64,000 bases of DNA, from NCBI GenBank assembly GCA_038503075.1, contig JBCAML010000005.1, positions 1,674,001-1,738,000 on the forward strand, written 5' to 3'. The DNA is from Gyromitra esculenta (taxonomy: Eukaryota > Ascomycota > Pezizomycetes > Pezizales > Discinaceae). Below, piece after piece: positions 41,635-54,100 of this stretch (positions are counted from its first letter, which is position 1; every line of letters begins with the position of its first letter). The translations under genes were made by a program, and so were the position numbers. Under the pieces are notes generated by a model. That model saw nothing but the letters and a program-made list of their open reading frames with translations, had not been told where the DNA came from and made no database searches.

Positions 41635-42629
41635 TTAAATTTTGATGGCTGCGCCCAGGGCTTTTTGTTTCTTGGCTGTGGTGATGAAAAAAAGTACGGG
41701 TTAGCATATATTGTACCAAGAAATAAGCAATCATGCGAGCAAACTTACCAATCTTGGCATTGGCCTTGGCGCCCATAATACCACCTCCCCAGTGCCGTTT
41801 AGATTCCTCGTATTTCTCGAGGTAACCTTCCTTGACAGCAGATACGAGCTTAGCGAGTTCAGACTTGTCTTCACCACGGACCTCGGTTAAGGCTAGAACG
41901 GCAGCAGTCTAGGAGTGTGAATATTAGCGACCTGAATCACAAGAAAATAGCTACACGTCGGATACAAACCTTCTTGTGGACGACAGTTCCAAGACGAGCC
42001 TTTCCCTTGATGATGGCATATGGGACACCCATCTTCCTGCACAGGGCCGGAAGGAAGATGACCAACTCGATGGGGTCAACATCATTAGGGATGAGGACCA
42101 ACGAGGCCTTCTTATTTTCAATCAGCCCCACAACATGGTTAAGACCATACTTGACGACATAAGGCTTCTTGGAAACGTCCTCCTTCTTCTTTCCGTCCTT
42201 AATAGCCTCAGCCTCCTTGGTCAGACGATCCTTCTTCTCGGCCTTAGTTTCGGGTCGGTACTTGTTGAGGAGACGGAAAGTCTGGGTGGCAAGGTTCTTG
42301 TCGAGAACGTTCTGGAACTGCGCAATGGCTGGGGGAACTTTCAAGCGGAGGTTGAGGACCTTCTTGCGGCGCTGGAGAAGAACATATTCTGGCCATTTCA
42401 CCATGCGCGAAAGGTTCCTTCGTGGCTGGATGTCCTGACCGATGCCGAAGTTGCGAGGGCGCTTCTCAATGAGAGGGTTCTTTCATTGAAAGCCAAAGTT
42501 AACATTATTTAAACGGAAAAAAAAACCCTGAATTTATTTTGGGTGGGATGAACATACCTTCGCCTTTTTGCTAGCACCAGCCCTCTGTTGGGGGAATGGG
42601 GCGGCGGCGGTCTTCTTTCCTCTTGGAGG
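41635..42629 (-). CDS. RPL8: 60S ribosomal protein eL8 (L7Ae family; yeast Rpl8)
   Basis: Exons (minus order): 42629-42558, 42479-41970, 41908-41749, 41675-41635, with introns 42480-42557, 41909-41969 and 41676-41748. These give 261 codons including stop, starting [15 protein letters not shown]. The initiator ATG must be on a separate upstream exon, since no in-frame ATG precedes PPRGKK before a stop. An ATG|GT at 43118-43120 or 43054-43056 (minus) would give M-PPRGKK with a 420-490 bp intron. Conserved stretches [41 protein letters not shown] and [19 protein letters not shown] identify it. Structural protein of the large subunit, near the L1-stalk side, binding kink-turn rRNA. Full length compared with yeast (256 aa). 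Confidence 0.92.
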
Positions 42630-43672
42630 CTGGTCATTGAGAGATTTGAATCAGTGAATGTACTTCAATAGAAACATAATCTACTCTACAAGTCTCGTAG
42701 CATTTGCAATAAAGCAAGCAGCATATGAAACTTCAGCCATAGTCATCAAACGACGCGAGAGAAAAAATCAACATCCAAAAACGAGCAAAAGAGGCTCGTA
42801 GTTGTTCAGTTGCTTTGATCCGTGCGTCCATTTCTGGTGCGCCTAAGACGAGAATCTTGCAGAGCCCTTTTGATAATCGACGTATGAGGTCGAAGACGGC
42901 AGGGATGACAAAATCTAGACAAAGGGTAGAGAAAACAACGATTGATCGGATTTAAGAGTAATAAACACCCTTCATCCAATTCTCGATGTTTCTCGTCACT
43001 CCATGTAGTAAAGAAAATACAAAGGCAAGTCGTTCAAGACTTAATGGCGATACCATATAGCCGATGCATTTATTACAGCCGCTGGAGACGAAGGGGAAAT
43101 AGTTGCGGGATATCTACCATTTTGTATTTCTCTCCGGGATTGAGTCGAGAGGCGGTAATCTTCGTGAGGTCGTTGTCGTTGTCGTTGTCGTTTGGTGTGC
43201 GGGACCTTTTCCAAGGGTTGTGTGATTGAGGATTATTATGGGGAGTATTTTGAATTTGTGCGCCAAGTACTGGGACTGCTCTTTTTGCCTCGGCAACAGG
43301 GCTTCACTCAAAAGATAGGGTAACTTAGGGATGGCCAGAACTACATGTACCAGCTAAAAGAAAAAGTTTGTAGAGTGGGTGGACCTGGGTAGCAACCAAG
43401 CCACTGGCACGCCTCAGCCTTGAATGTGCACATTATGACATCAGCGCCTCCATAACAACCAACACAACAAAATTGAATAATTAAATATTCCTTTATAATA
43501 ATTGGGGCTGATAAAGATGATGTTTGGGGGGGATGATATGATGGTGTTGTTGATGTGGGGTTGAAGTTCCGTGTATGAGGTGTGATCTTGGTTTCTACCT
43601 AGGTTTATCCACTTTACCCACTTTTTTTTTTTAGCTAGTAGTAGGGGATGGAAAAAGCTTAAACACTGTTTT
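42630..43672. other. Upstream region of eL8 with probable first intron
   Basis: Probably holds the first exon, a long first intron and the promoter of eL8. A (gtcgtt)4 microsatellite is at 43169-43192. No box C/D snoRNA with a proper terminal stem was found. Confidence 0.4.
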
Positions 43673-44119
43673 ACAGTGCTTCCCTACCTACCGGCGCTCC
43701 CTCGGTAACGGCGCAGTGTTTGGGCCACTAGATTTTAGAAGCACCAAAAACAATTGGAAAAACTCAAAAAAATGCGAGTTGAGGAATAACATTTGCAAAG
43801 TAATATAGGAGAAAATCTAATATGTGCAATTGTTCTTGGTTGCAGTAGCCCATCTCTAGAGTTGGGGTTTTGTGCTGGTTTAGTTTGTGCAAAGAGCCAT
43901 ATGCATGACCACAATACTCAGCTACAAGAACAGGGACAACACTAAACTCAACAAGTTTGTATAAATTAAACTCGGTAGACTATACACCAGATATCATGCT
44001 ATCATACTGTAAATTTTCAGTACATCCTACAAATGCTCGTTGGGAAACTTCGGGCGTTGCAATCTGGTCAAAATGCTGCGCCGTTACCGAGGGAGCGCCG
44101 GTAAGTAGGGAAGCACTGT
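43673..44119. mobile_element. TIR-bearing MITE candidate, 447 bp
   Basis: Terminal inverted repeats of about 42 bp with one mismatch, beginning ACAGTGCTTCCCTAC and containing CGGCGCTCCCTCGGTAACGG. The arms are at 43673-43714 and 44078-44119. The GC-rich arms contrast with the AT-rich interior, which has no transposase. No clear target duplication (left tgtttt, right gtatac). Confidence 0.75.
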
Positions 44120-44763
44120 GTATACCAAGATCTGGGATTTGCAAAGCGAGCAAACTATTTGAAAATCAAATATACCATTTACAAATATTTGTAAATGGAA
44201 TAACTTTGTATCTAGTATAACCTACATTAGAAGTACTGTCCCATATTTAAAGTGCATTATTCCAAAATAAGTTTTTAGTTGTAGCAAAAATTGAGGAATT
44301 GAAATTAATAAACACCGAAACATTTGTAGAGCCCTTTGATTTTCGGCATAATTAAATCGACCTCACAAGGTGATTTTTTCTCTCCAGTTTTTGCGTCCTC
44401 AAAAAATTAAAAAAATAGAGATTTGATACAAGCTTTGTTTCTGGAACAACCCATATCAAAAGCTGTACTATTTGTCAATATTGGTAAATGGTTTATTCTC
44501 ATTGCAAATATCAGATCTTGGCATGTGGGACGGAGCGTATACAATCTTCCCAATAACTAAGAAATTATGCAATTGCAATATACGGGCGATAAAACCAAAT
44601 AATATTTCCAAACACCCCCAAAACTAATTCACGATCGTACGAGGCAATAGTTCATAACTATTGGTAACAGCAATACCCTGAATTCTCAGCCCAAATTTCC
44701 TTTCCTGATCTTCAATCCTTTTCATGATTTTTATTATAAACTTCGTTAAATTTGTATATGAGG
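44120..44763. other. AT-rich intergenic interval
   Basis: No supported ORF or RNA gene. 3' flank of the DUF3429 gene. Confidence 0.4.
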
Positions 44764-46336
44764 TCATCCTCTAGTTTTTGTGGCCCCTGGATTGTTTTCC
44801 TTCCTTTCCAACTTTGGCTTCTGAACGACCTTCTTTTCTCCAGTTGGTTCAGGATGTTCGTAAATCGAGTTGTCTGATTTTGACTCCCCCGAAGCTTGCT
44901 TGTCGTCGGAATAGACACCTTGCGTGCTTGGACTATCACCTTTCGTCTTCTTGCCTGGATCGGCCGCAGTCTTATTTTTATTTCCTTCGCCGTTACCTCC
45001 TTTTTCTGGCTCCTTCACACCATCATTTGTTTCATCGCCGGTATCAATTCGTTCGCTTTCTGCCTTTTCTCTCATCTCCTCCTTTCTTAAGGTTCTTCGG
45101 CGCTCCTCATCTTCTTTTTGCAGATTGTCCCATTGTGAATCACGAAGGTCTTGGAGGTAACTTGCAGGTCCGGGGATTTTGGAGACTCTGTCTCCGATCT
45201 ACATCAAAATATTAACACAGTTCTAAACAAAGAAATCACTAGGAATAGGTTTTGCAACATACCTGTCCACGGCCAACTAAGGTCATCACAATTGAGGCAC
45301 CAACCACAAATGTCAGAAGGAATCGGTAAGTCATGTACCATCTTGGTGCCCATCCCTTGCTCGTTGCAGTCGAATCTGCGAAATACATCCCGGTAAATCC
45401 AACAAATTGAGCAAGCAGTGCATAATCGAGCGGTAGTAACAGCTAGTTAAATAAGATTTAATTAGTATTGTTGACTACCGAGATATCCAACTAGGCGCCG
45501 AAAAATTCGTATTTAACCTACCGTTGGCCAAGCAAGCATCGGTGCTAAGATACTGAGGGAGTAGCGTTTATATGTATGTTTACCACCATATTCGGCCATT
45601 TCTAACCCCCAATGGACAGCTCCTAGGAAAGACAGAATAATAGCCCCTAGGCCAACCTGTAAAGGTTCTAGGATGTGAAGAAGATGCCCTGCGGTGTCAC
45701 CGCTGACTAAGTACCCTATTCCATACTCAACAGAGTAATTGATATCCCATGCAAGATAGAGTGTTGACAGAGACGTTCCGAGATAGGGAATTAAACCGCC
45801 CATTCCGATATATAGAACTTCCTTCGGGACACCGCCCAGCTCGAATGTTTCGCTGATCGTTCTCTTCGGGTTTAAACCATTAGTACTCACTATAACTACA
45901 TATATGGAATGTAGAATAAGCCTACAAAATCTGACTTTAACCCGCGAAGCATATCTGGATCATCATCGGATTCACTCTGACCAGCAGCTGATCGTTTAGG
46001 TTTGGGGTCGAAAATAGGAGTCAAACTACTTGTGCTAGTAACATTTTCCGGGTCGGCTTCTAACTTTTGCTTCAAAGCATTTTGCCTTTCCTCCTCAAAT
46101 TTTGCTTTTCTCTTTGCATCACCGATTTGGCGGAATTGAGAAGTTGAAAATAACGCCTTGGAAGCCCATAGACTACGGGGAGAATAGGTTTGCACGAATT
46201 TTTGGCGGGTATATGGTTGAAGCGAGAAAGATTTAAGATCCGGCCCCAAGCTGCTGCTGGAGGGTCGTGGAGATGAGAGAACTAACAGAGAACGTGGTAC
46301 AAAGGATAGTCGTCGCGACGAAATTGAACGAAGCAT
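44764..46336 (-). CDS. Mitochondrial inner-membrane protein, DUF3429/TMEM69-like
   Basis: Four exons (minus): 46336-45942, 45885-45522, 45442-45263, 45198-44764, giving 457 aa. The first donor (GTTAAA) is weak but is the only one that keeps frame with the acceptor at 45886. The N terminus (MLRSISSRRLSFVPRSLLVL..) is Arg/Ser-rich without acidic residues, as in a mitochondrial presequence. The DUF3429 domain (about residues 145-310) has several hydrophobic helices: EVLYIGMGGLIPYLGTSLS, VGLGAIILSFLGAVHWGLEM, SILAPMLAWPTLLLPLDYAL, FLLTFVVGASIVMTLVG. A long charged, low-complexity C-terminal tail (about 120 residues, Lys/Glu/Gly-rich) follows. Family function is poorly known. Confidence 0.85.
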
Positions 46337-46646
46337 TTTGCTTGATGAAGAATGATGGGGAAGGAAAGGCGGAGAAGGGGGTTGGATGTACGAAAAGAGA
46401 CGTATGATCCCATATGCGTTTAGTTTTCCAATCAATCAATCATCATTACACGGTTGGGATAGGCATAGAGTCAAGTTTGTTTTTGGAAGTCTTGTTGATA
46501 CTATCATCATGACGTCATAAATATATCTACCTGGCAGGAACGAGAACCTTTTCAACGTCACTGCTGATGGTCAGATACATTTTGGTGTTCTTGCGAAAAT
46601 TGAAACGAAATATCCAAATAATGCACCTTTCAAGTAGACTATTCAC

Positions 46647-46736
46647 GTCGCCAGACTTATAATGCGTCATGTGACGAGATTCTTGTTGAGAACTGTTCCA
46701 AAATCCGGTCACGTGACGCATTATAAATCCGGCGAC
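46647..46736. repeat. Near-perfect 29-bp-arm palindrome with CACGTG
   Basis: Arms 46647-46675 and 46708-46736 (26 of 29 matching) around a 32-nt loop. Each arm includes TTATAATGCGTCA; the right arm has GTCACGTGAC (46708-46717). It lies in the shared upstream region of the divergent DUF3429 and VPS13 genes and abuts the TIR cluster at 46741. Confidence 0.8.
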
Positions 46737-46740
46737 ATGA

Positions 46741-47216
46741 GTGCTACAGGTGTAGGGGAAAGTCTGTTGACAGGTGGTGGTGCAGCTCTTTTCTGGAGGG
46801 ACTTAAACTCGCTTGGATCTCATAGTTTTACAAACGACATATGTAACTTTACCCAATGTTTAATACATACATTCCCTGCTTTTTGCCACTTTTATTAGAC
46901 TCTTAAAGAGTTGTAAAGTGGGAGGAAAGACTAACAGCTCTTACTTACACCGCTACCTTTTCCCTACAGTAGTGCTACGGGTGTAGGGGAAAGTCTGTCA
47001 CTAGGTGGCAGTGCGAAACTCGACCGCCAACTCAACTCAAGACCCGGAAGCTCTTAAATTTTCACAGCAAGCTTACATAAAGTAGAGAGGTTTCAGAGAT
47101 AGAGAGAATTGAATTTTACCCAGCGAAAGAGCATCAGAATGTCGAGCATGAAGAGGAGCACCAAACCTAGCACCCACCGCCACCTGGTGACAGACTTTCT
47201 TCTGCACCCGTAGTAC
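46741..47216. mobile_element. TIR/MITE-like repeat cluster
   Basis: A roughly 42-bp motif (GTGCTACGGGTGTAGGGGAA..GTCTGTCAC.AGGTGGC) occurs at 46741-46783 (+), 46972-47014 (+) and 47175-47216 (-). The last two form an inverted pair bounding about 245 bp. No transposase ORF. Confidence 0.65.
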
Positions 47217-48114
47217 ATACCGCAGAATCTCTCGAAATTCGACCCGAGACATCAATGGCTTGCGCACGGAAAAGTACTTAATGTAGCTTAATAAGGCAAG
47301 GCGTGAAGTTTTCCGCCGGGTCGAACATGGAGAGATTTTACTCTATTACATGCGGTAAGTAACTGCAGTCACGAAAAGTCACTCGAAGCCACATGGTTGT
47401 AGTATTTTCGTTACCACATCCGCCTAAAACAATAATACCCTAGCACCAATTCGAGACGGAACTCATTAGACAAACTGCACCATCCATCAAGCGCGCGAAA
47501 TGTATAATTAAACGTGGAAGGATTCCTTAAGCAATGCTGCTAGATATAGGGATATGTGGCTTGGAAATTATCGAAAATCTCAATATCTTTCTAGGGGATG
47601 ATGAATCAGAGAATCCTGTCTTCGAAGGCCGTTCGTCATGAGGCTCAAATGTAGGAGGTGGCATGTAGCCGAGACACCGGAAACCACCGATACAAGGGTA
47701 GGGACCCATCTGGGCATGGATCAGCATCACCACCGATTGGCTAGGCTGGTCGTAGGACACACGTCATTGCCCTTTCCCTGACCCAGAGTTCATGCTGTGC
47801 TCCTGAATAGCGGGGTTCAATCGACAACCACCAAGGTTTGCTTTTGTGCACAGCAATTCTTCTCAAGCTTTCTCTTTTTATTCTAACCACCTCTAGTTTT
47901 CTAAGGTTGCTGAGAGATATCCAGCAGTTTTCCCTCCGCATCCTCGGGTAACCACAACGAGAACTGACACGACACAACAACTGAGAGCTCCACAACACAC
48001 GAACAATCGGAACACGACAAAGAACCGGCTAAGGTAAAGGTGTTGGATTATCTGTAACGAGGAAATCTAGAAACTTGTTCAGACCATACTGCCGGCGGCA
48101 GGATCTCAGCTAAG
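47217..48114. other. Upstream region of VPS13
   Basis: No supported gene. The 5' UTR and promoter of VPS13 presumably lie here; no clear TATA element. Confidence 0.4.
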
Positions 48115-51100
48115 ATGTTGGAAGGATTGGTATGATTTTAACCCGCGAAAAGCACTACAGATGGATCTGTTTTGAATACTTATAGGTTTTGTTATAGATT
48201 TCGACCTTGATGAATCGATTTCTGGGGATGTAAGGGTATCCTGACCCAAGTGTATACAATCTAGAATCTCATCAAGTGCAGGTACATCAAGAATTTTGAT
48301 AGTAAACAGTTAAACGTAGGGATATGGAGGTATGGTTATAGCTGAATTCCATATAAATTGAGAGCGATCTAATTGTGTGTTTATTTAGCGGCGATGTACG
48401 ATTACGGAATCTGGAGCTGAAGAAAGAGGTAGGTGTTATACAATCGCGCTAAAGAGACTAGAGCGCTGCTTAGTATTTTTTCAGGCACTGGATCAAATGA
48501 AGCTCCCTCTCAATGTATCAGAAGGTCATCTTGGGCAATTAACTCTACAGTAAGCTAGTAACTTCCTCGAGGTGATATGTCAAATATCGACCTGAGAAAA
48601 CTGAAATAAAACTCTTCTAGAATACCATGGAGTAATCTCAAGGGAAAGCCAGTTAAAGTCATTATAGAAGACGTGTATTTGCTGGCTGCCCCTAAGGCCG
48701 ACCAGGAGGTGTGTTCGCATACATTTCATTCCCCAGCCGCATTCCTGGCTAGCCGTATCCAAGGCAATGGTTCTGATTGTGAATTTTGCCCTTTCTGCAA
48801 ACAGTATGATGAGGAGGATGAAGAACGAAGAAGGCAGGCCGTGAAACAGGAGAAATTGCAAAACGCCGAGCTACTACAGGAACGAAGTACGGAAGGCATG
48901 TCTGCGGAGGAACAGCAGAAGAATTCTAGTTTTACGAGCAGTCTGATTACAAAGGTAGGAGAAAATCGTGGGAGTTAAAGTAATATATCTACTGATGCTG
49001 CACCGTGAAGATTTTGGATAACTTACAAATAACCGTCAAAAATATTCATATCAGATATGAAGACTCTATTAGTACCCCAGGTGTGAGTGGCCAATTCCCT
49101 ATAGGCATTTTAGAAAAGAAACTGAAGAGAATAGCATCCATTTGCACTTGGATTTACTCTTGAAGAGTTTTCTGCCGTCTCAACGAACGCAGAGTGGAAG
49201 CCGAGTTACGTTTCAGAAGATACACCAGTAACGCATAAACTTGCTAAGCTTGGTTCCTTGGCTATATACTGGAATACTGATGCTGAACACTTCCGAGCTG
49301 GTGCTAAAGCTAAAACTCAGGACGAAATAATAGAAGCGTTCAACGGCCTCATTGCATCTGGCGACCGTATCCCTTCGGGCCACCAGTTTGTCCTGAAACC
49401 AGTAAGCGGTGAGGGCCGTATCGAAATGAGTAAAACTGGCAAACCAGACAAACCGAAGTTGAAGGCGCAGATGATTTTTGATGAGATTGGGTTTATTCTT
49501 GACGAAGATCAATACCGAGATGTTTTAATGATGATTGATCTCTTCCATTTTTATATTCGTCATCAACAGTATAAGAAGCATCGACCTAAGGGGGTCACGC
49601 CAAAGGAGGACCCAAAGGCTTGGTTGAAGTTTGGTACAAATGCTGTCCTGAGTCAGATCCATGAGAGGAATAGGCAGTGGTCATGGGACTATTTTAGAGA
49701 GAGGAGAGACGATAGAAAGCGGTATATCGAGCTGTTCAAAAAACAAAAAAAGGAGGAACAGTTTCAGCCGGACGAGACCGAGGAGCTCAAGAAGCTAGAA
49801 TGGAAACTGTCGTATCAAGATCTAAGGTTTTACAGGTCGCTAGCCAGAAATCAACTCAAGAAGGAGCGCGCATTAGTGAAGAAGCCGGAGGAGCAGAAGA
49901 AACCGCAAGGTTGGGTGGCGTGGGTATGGGGGTCTGCACCAAAAAAAGAGGAGGAGCAGGGAAATAGCAATGTCATGACAGATCAGCAGAGGAAAGAATT
50001 ATACGATGCAATCGACTGGGATGAGAAAAAAATAATCGCGGAATCCATCGATCTTCCTCGCGATACGATCAAGATGCAAGTTGACGCTAGTTTGAGGACA
50101 GGTAGTTTCACACTTAAGAGAGATCCACATGGGAAAGGAACGGAGATATTATCGCTACTCTTTGACAAATTTCAATCAAAAGTTTTACAGCGGCCGGATT
50201 CGTTCTATGGGGAGCTTAGCCTTGGTGGTCTTCGGGTGTACGATGGAACGACTCCGGGGTCCTTATTTCCTCAGATCGTACAAATTAAAAATAATCCAGC
50301 GCCTCCAATCAACTCAGAGTTCAGAATTGAGGAACTGGGCGATGAGCAACAATTGGAACCAGCCAAGGATCCAGACGCCGATGTTCCTTTCTTCGAGGCC
50401 TCATTTGAGCAGAACCCGCTTGACGAAAGCGCCGATTCGGCAATAACGATGAAGATGAGAAGTATGGAGATTATATACAACCCTCGTTTTGTCGAGGAAA
50501 TCTATAAATTTTTCAAACCTCCGGAGCGGCATATGGAAAGTATTGGTGCTTTGATGGAATCTGCTGGTGCTACGGTGGATGGTATTCGTCGACAGACAAG
50601 GGCTGGGCTGGAGTTTGCGTTGGAGGAGCACAAGACTCTCAATGCAAAATTAGATCTTCAAGCGCCTTTGATCATTATTCCCGAAAGCTGTACTGAGAAA
50701 ATGACTAACTGCTTAATCCTTGATGCAGGTCACGTCAGCATAACGAGTGATCTAGTAAAGAAATCAGATATCAAAGAAGTTCAGTCCAAACAAAGACAAC
50801 ACTACAGCGATGAGGATCATGCCCAACTTGTGGCACTGATGTATGATAAATTTACGTTGAAGTTGGAATCAACACAGGTTAGTGTATAGTACATTCTTTC
50901 TCAAGAGAAAAGGATAATTGATTCGCAAGGCAAAAAGGTTCTTATAGGACCCTCCATCGAAAAAACTATCGCAGAGTTACAGCGAGGCTCAGACAGGAAA
51001 CATCTCCATATTGTTGATCGCATTAACATCGATTTCACGGTGGAAATTTCGATCCTTCCTAAAGCGCCAAATCTCACGAAGTTCAGGCTTTCAGGGCACC

Positions 51101-54100
51101 TTCCGGTTCTTCACGCTTCTTTATCAGACAAGAAGTACAAAGCATTGATGAAGATTATCGATGTTGCGATTCCGAAACTTGAGGATGAAGAATCTCTAAG
51201 CCCGACAAAGCCGATACGGCGACCAACCCAAGATCAAAAACCCGAAAGATACGCTGAACTCCGACGCCCAAGCGCTTTTCAATTTTCTACCCAAAAAGAA
51301 CTGGTACTGGACGATGAAGATAGTGATGATGAGCACGAACAGTTCGAGGAAGCATCTGATGGGATATCCGATGATTCACCTAGTATCCACCAACGGACGT
51401 TTGAACTTAAGTTTACTGTGGGGAAGTTGCAGGGATCGCTCTTCAAGGCAGACCCAGAAGGAGTGAATCCAGATAAAGAATTGGTTCTTCTAGTTGCTGA
51501 GCATTTTGCGTTGGATTTTTATATCAGGCCATTTGATATGGGAGCGGAAGTGATACTCAAATCACTTAACGTAGAAGATCTTATCGATGAGGACCCTTCG
51601 CCGGATTTCAAGCGAATAATTACTTCGGACGGCCTTCAAGAAACAAATGACAGTCCCCTTTTCTTCGTCAAGTACGTCAAAGTTAATCGGGAGTCACCAG
51701 AGTTTATGACTGTCTTTGAGGCCATTGAAACGAATGTAGATGTTTCTATCTCAACAATCAATGTCGTTGTCACTCGAAAAACGGTCCTCACCTTACTTGA
51801 TTTCGTCATCACAACGTTCACGAACCCCGGCGCACCACCAAACCTTCAAGTTAAGGGAATTGAAGACGCAAAAGATACGAAAGAGAGCGAGAGGACAGAC
51901 CAAGCCCCAGCCACTAGGTCAGCCCCCGAGGCTGATAAAATTCGTGTTAAAATCGATTTAGACAGTATTGCCCTCATCCTGAACAACGATGGAATCCGCC
52001 TGGCTACACTTAGCCTTGCTAGTGCTGATGTCGGGATTTTTCTTATGGGAAAAACGATGCGAATTGGAGCACGCCTCGGCAATTTCTCACTTTTCGATGA
52101 TATAAACGAAGGTGCTGGAGAGAGCTCGTCTTTACGGCAATTGGTGAGCATTCAGGGAAATGAGCTTGCCGACTTTCGCTATGAGACCTTCGATCCTGAG
52201 GTTAAGACTTCCTATCCTGGCTATAATTCATCAGTCTACCTCCGTTCTGGATCTATTAAAGTCAATTTCGTTGAAGAGCCATTTCGCAAGATCATCCAGT
52301 TCGCTGTCAAATTCGGAAAGATGCAGGCTCTTTTTAATGCCGCCCGCCAGGCGGCTGTCAATCAGGCCAGTACACTCCAAGAGAATGCGGACAAAATTCA
52401 TTTTGATATCATTGTTCGGACTCCTATCATTGTGTTCCCGCGGGTAATCACTAGAGATAGTGCGCACCGAGATGTCCTAACGGCCTATCTCGGAGAGCTT
52501 TATGCACAGAATAAATTTGTACCACTCGAAGATACAGAAAATTCGGTGATTGTAAATAAAATATCGGCAGGGATTAGGAAGACTCGACTTACCTCGGAGT
52601 TTCATTTCGAGGGCGGGGATAGAGAGGAGCTTGAACTACTCGATAAACTAGATCTCACATTTGCAATTACTTATATTGAGCATACGGCAAATGCTGAGAG
52701 ACCGGATCTAGTGGTAGGCGTCTCGCGAAATTTGCTGATATGGCTTTAGAACTGACAATAAAAAAGATTGAAAGCCATATGTCCGATCTCAATTTGAAAT
52801 TGACGCAGACACAATTCAAGTTCCTATTGGAGCTTTCCCAGTCAATCCCAGCCGTATTCGCCGGCGAACCGGAAGATCAAATCCTCGTCGATGAGCTGCC
52901 TCTAGAAACAACCGAGCCAGCAAAGGAGCTTATATATCAAGCAAAGGAAAATTCGAATCCCGGAAAAGTTGTGCATTTGCATCCTGAGCTCGGAGTCGGA
53001 TCGGATACCTGGACTAAACTTGACATGGTTTTTGATGTTGGTAGTATCGGATTGGAACTCTTCGTTGCCGACCCTAATCATCCTGTCGAAGACCTTGTGG
53101 CAGCAAGCTTGTCCCGGGCGTCGTTAAATAAAACCCACGTTAAATTACGGATGATTAGTGATAGTTCGATTGAATCAGAGCTACTAATCGAGTCTTTCAA
53201 CATTGAGGATAGCCGACACCAAGAGTCTAACAAGTTCCGAAAGTTTATGTCCTCGACTAACAAAGAGGGGTCTCAGTTCATGGCCAGCTTTACCCTTTCA
53301 GGAGGGGTTGATAGGAATCTTATGGCTCTTCTGACTATCGATAGCCCCAGGATTATCTTTGCGCTAGACTATATCTTCGCTGTTCGGGATTTTGTCATGT
53401 CAGGACTGGAAATGGAGGAAGACAAGTTAGCTGAGGCGCTCGAAGAAAGCTCGGAGAGTGAAGAAGAATCTCGTGAAACTGATATGCGTTTAACAGTGCC
53501 AGCTAGCAGAAGAACGCACGCCACGGGCGGGTCTGGTATTTCGACGAAGAGTGAAAAATCAATAACTCCACCACAACAAGGGATCGGCATTTCATTCCGG
53601 GTGAACATCGTGGACTCGCAAGTTATTCTTATTGCTAACCCGGCAATTAGTAACTCCGAAGCAATTGTTCTCGGGACAAAGCAAATATTGCTATCTCAGC
53701 AAAATGCTCTTACTCTCCAGGTTGAAGAAGTGGGAATGTTCCTTTGTCGTATGGACAAGTTTGAAACTAGTCGTCTCCGTATCCTTGACGATTTTACCTT
53801 GAATTTCTCTATGGATAATCGGTCACTTGGAGCATACCAGTCTATTCAGAGCATTCGTGTTGAAGTTGAGCCTTTGGTTCTAAGAGTATCTCTCAGGGAT
53901 ATCTTGCTAGCTACTCAAATTTTCAACAAAGCTTCAGAGATGTCAGCGCCAGCAAAACGAAACCCCGATCCTTCGAATTCAGGACCCACAAAAATTAAGC
54001 AGCTAAGGGGTTCTGGAAAGTCGCTGAAACGCAGAACTGCTAGTGGCCGAGGGGTTTCGACAATGGTCAAAAAGGGCGCGAAATCCTTCGCTACAAGTAG

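Noticed and set aside
42630..42760. Box C/D snoRNA in the presumed first intron of eL8 (TGATGA and CTGA on the minus strand)
   Set aside because: Box C lacks the leading purine and the only terminal pairing would use the box itself; no proper closing stem or guide.
46527..46898. Two opposite-strand ORFs with similar starts (MRHVT..)
   Set aside because: The similarity is produced by the palindrome at 46647-46736; no other support for coding.
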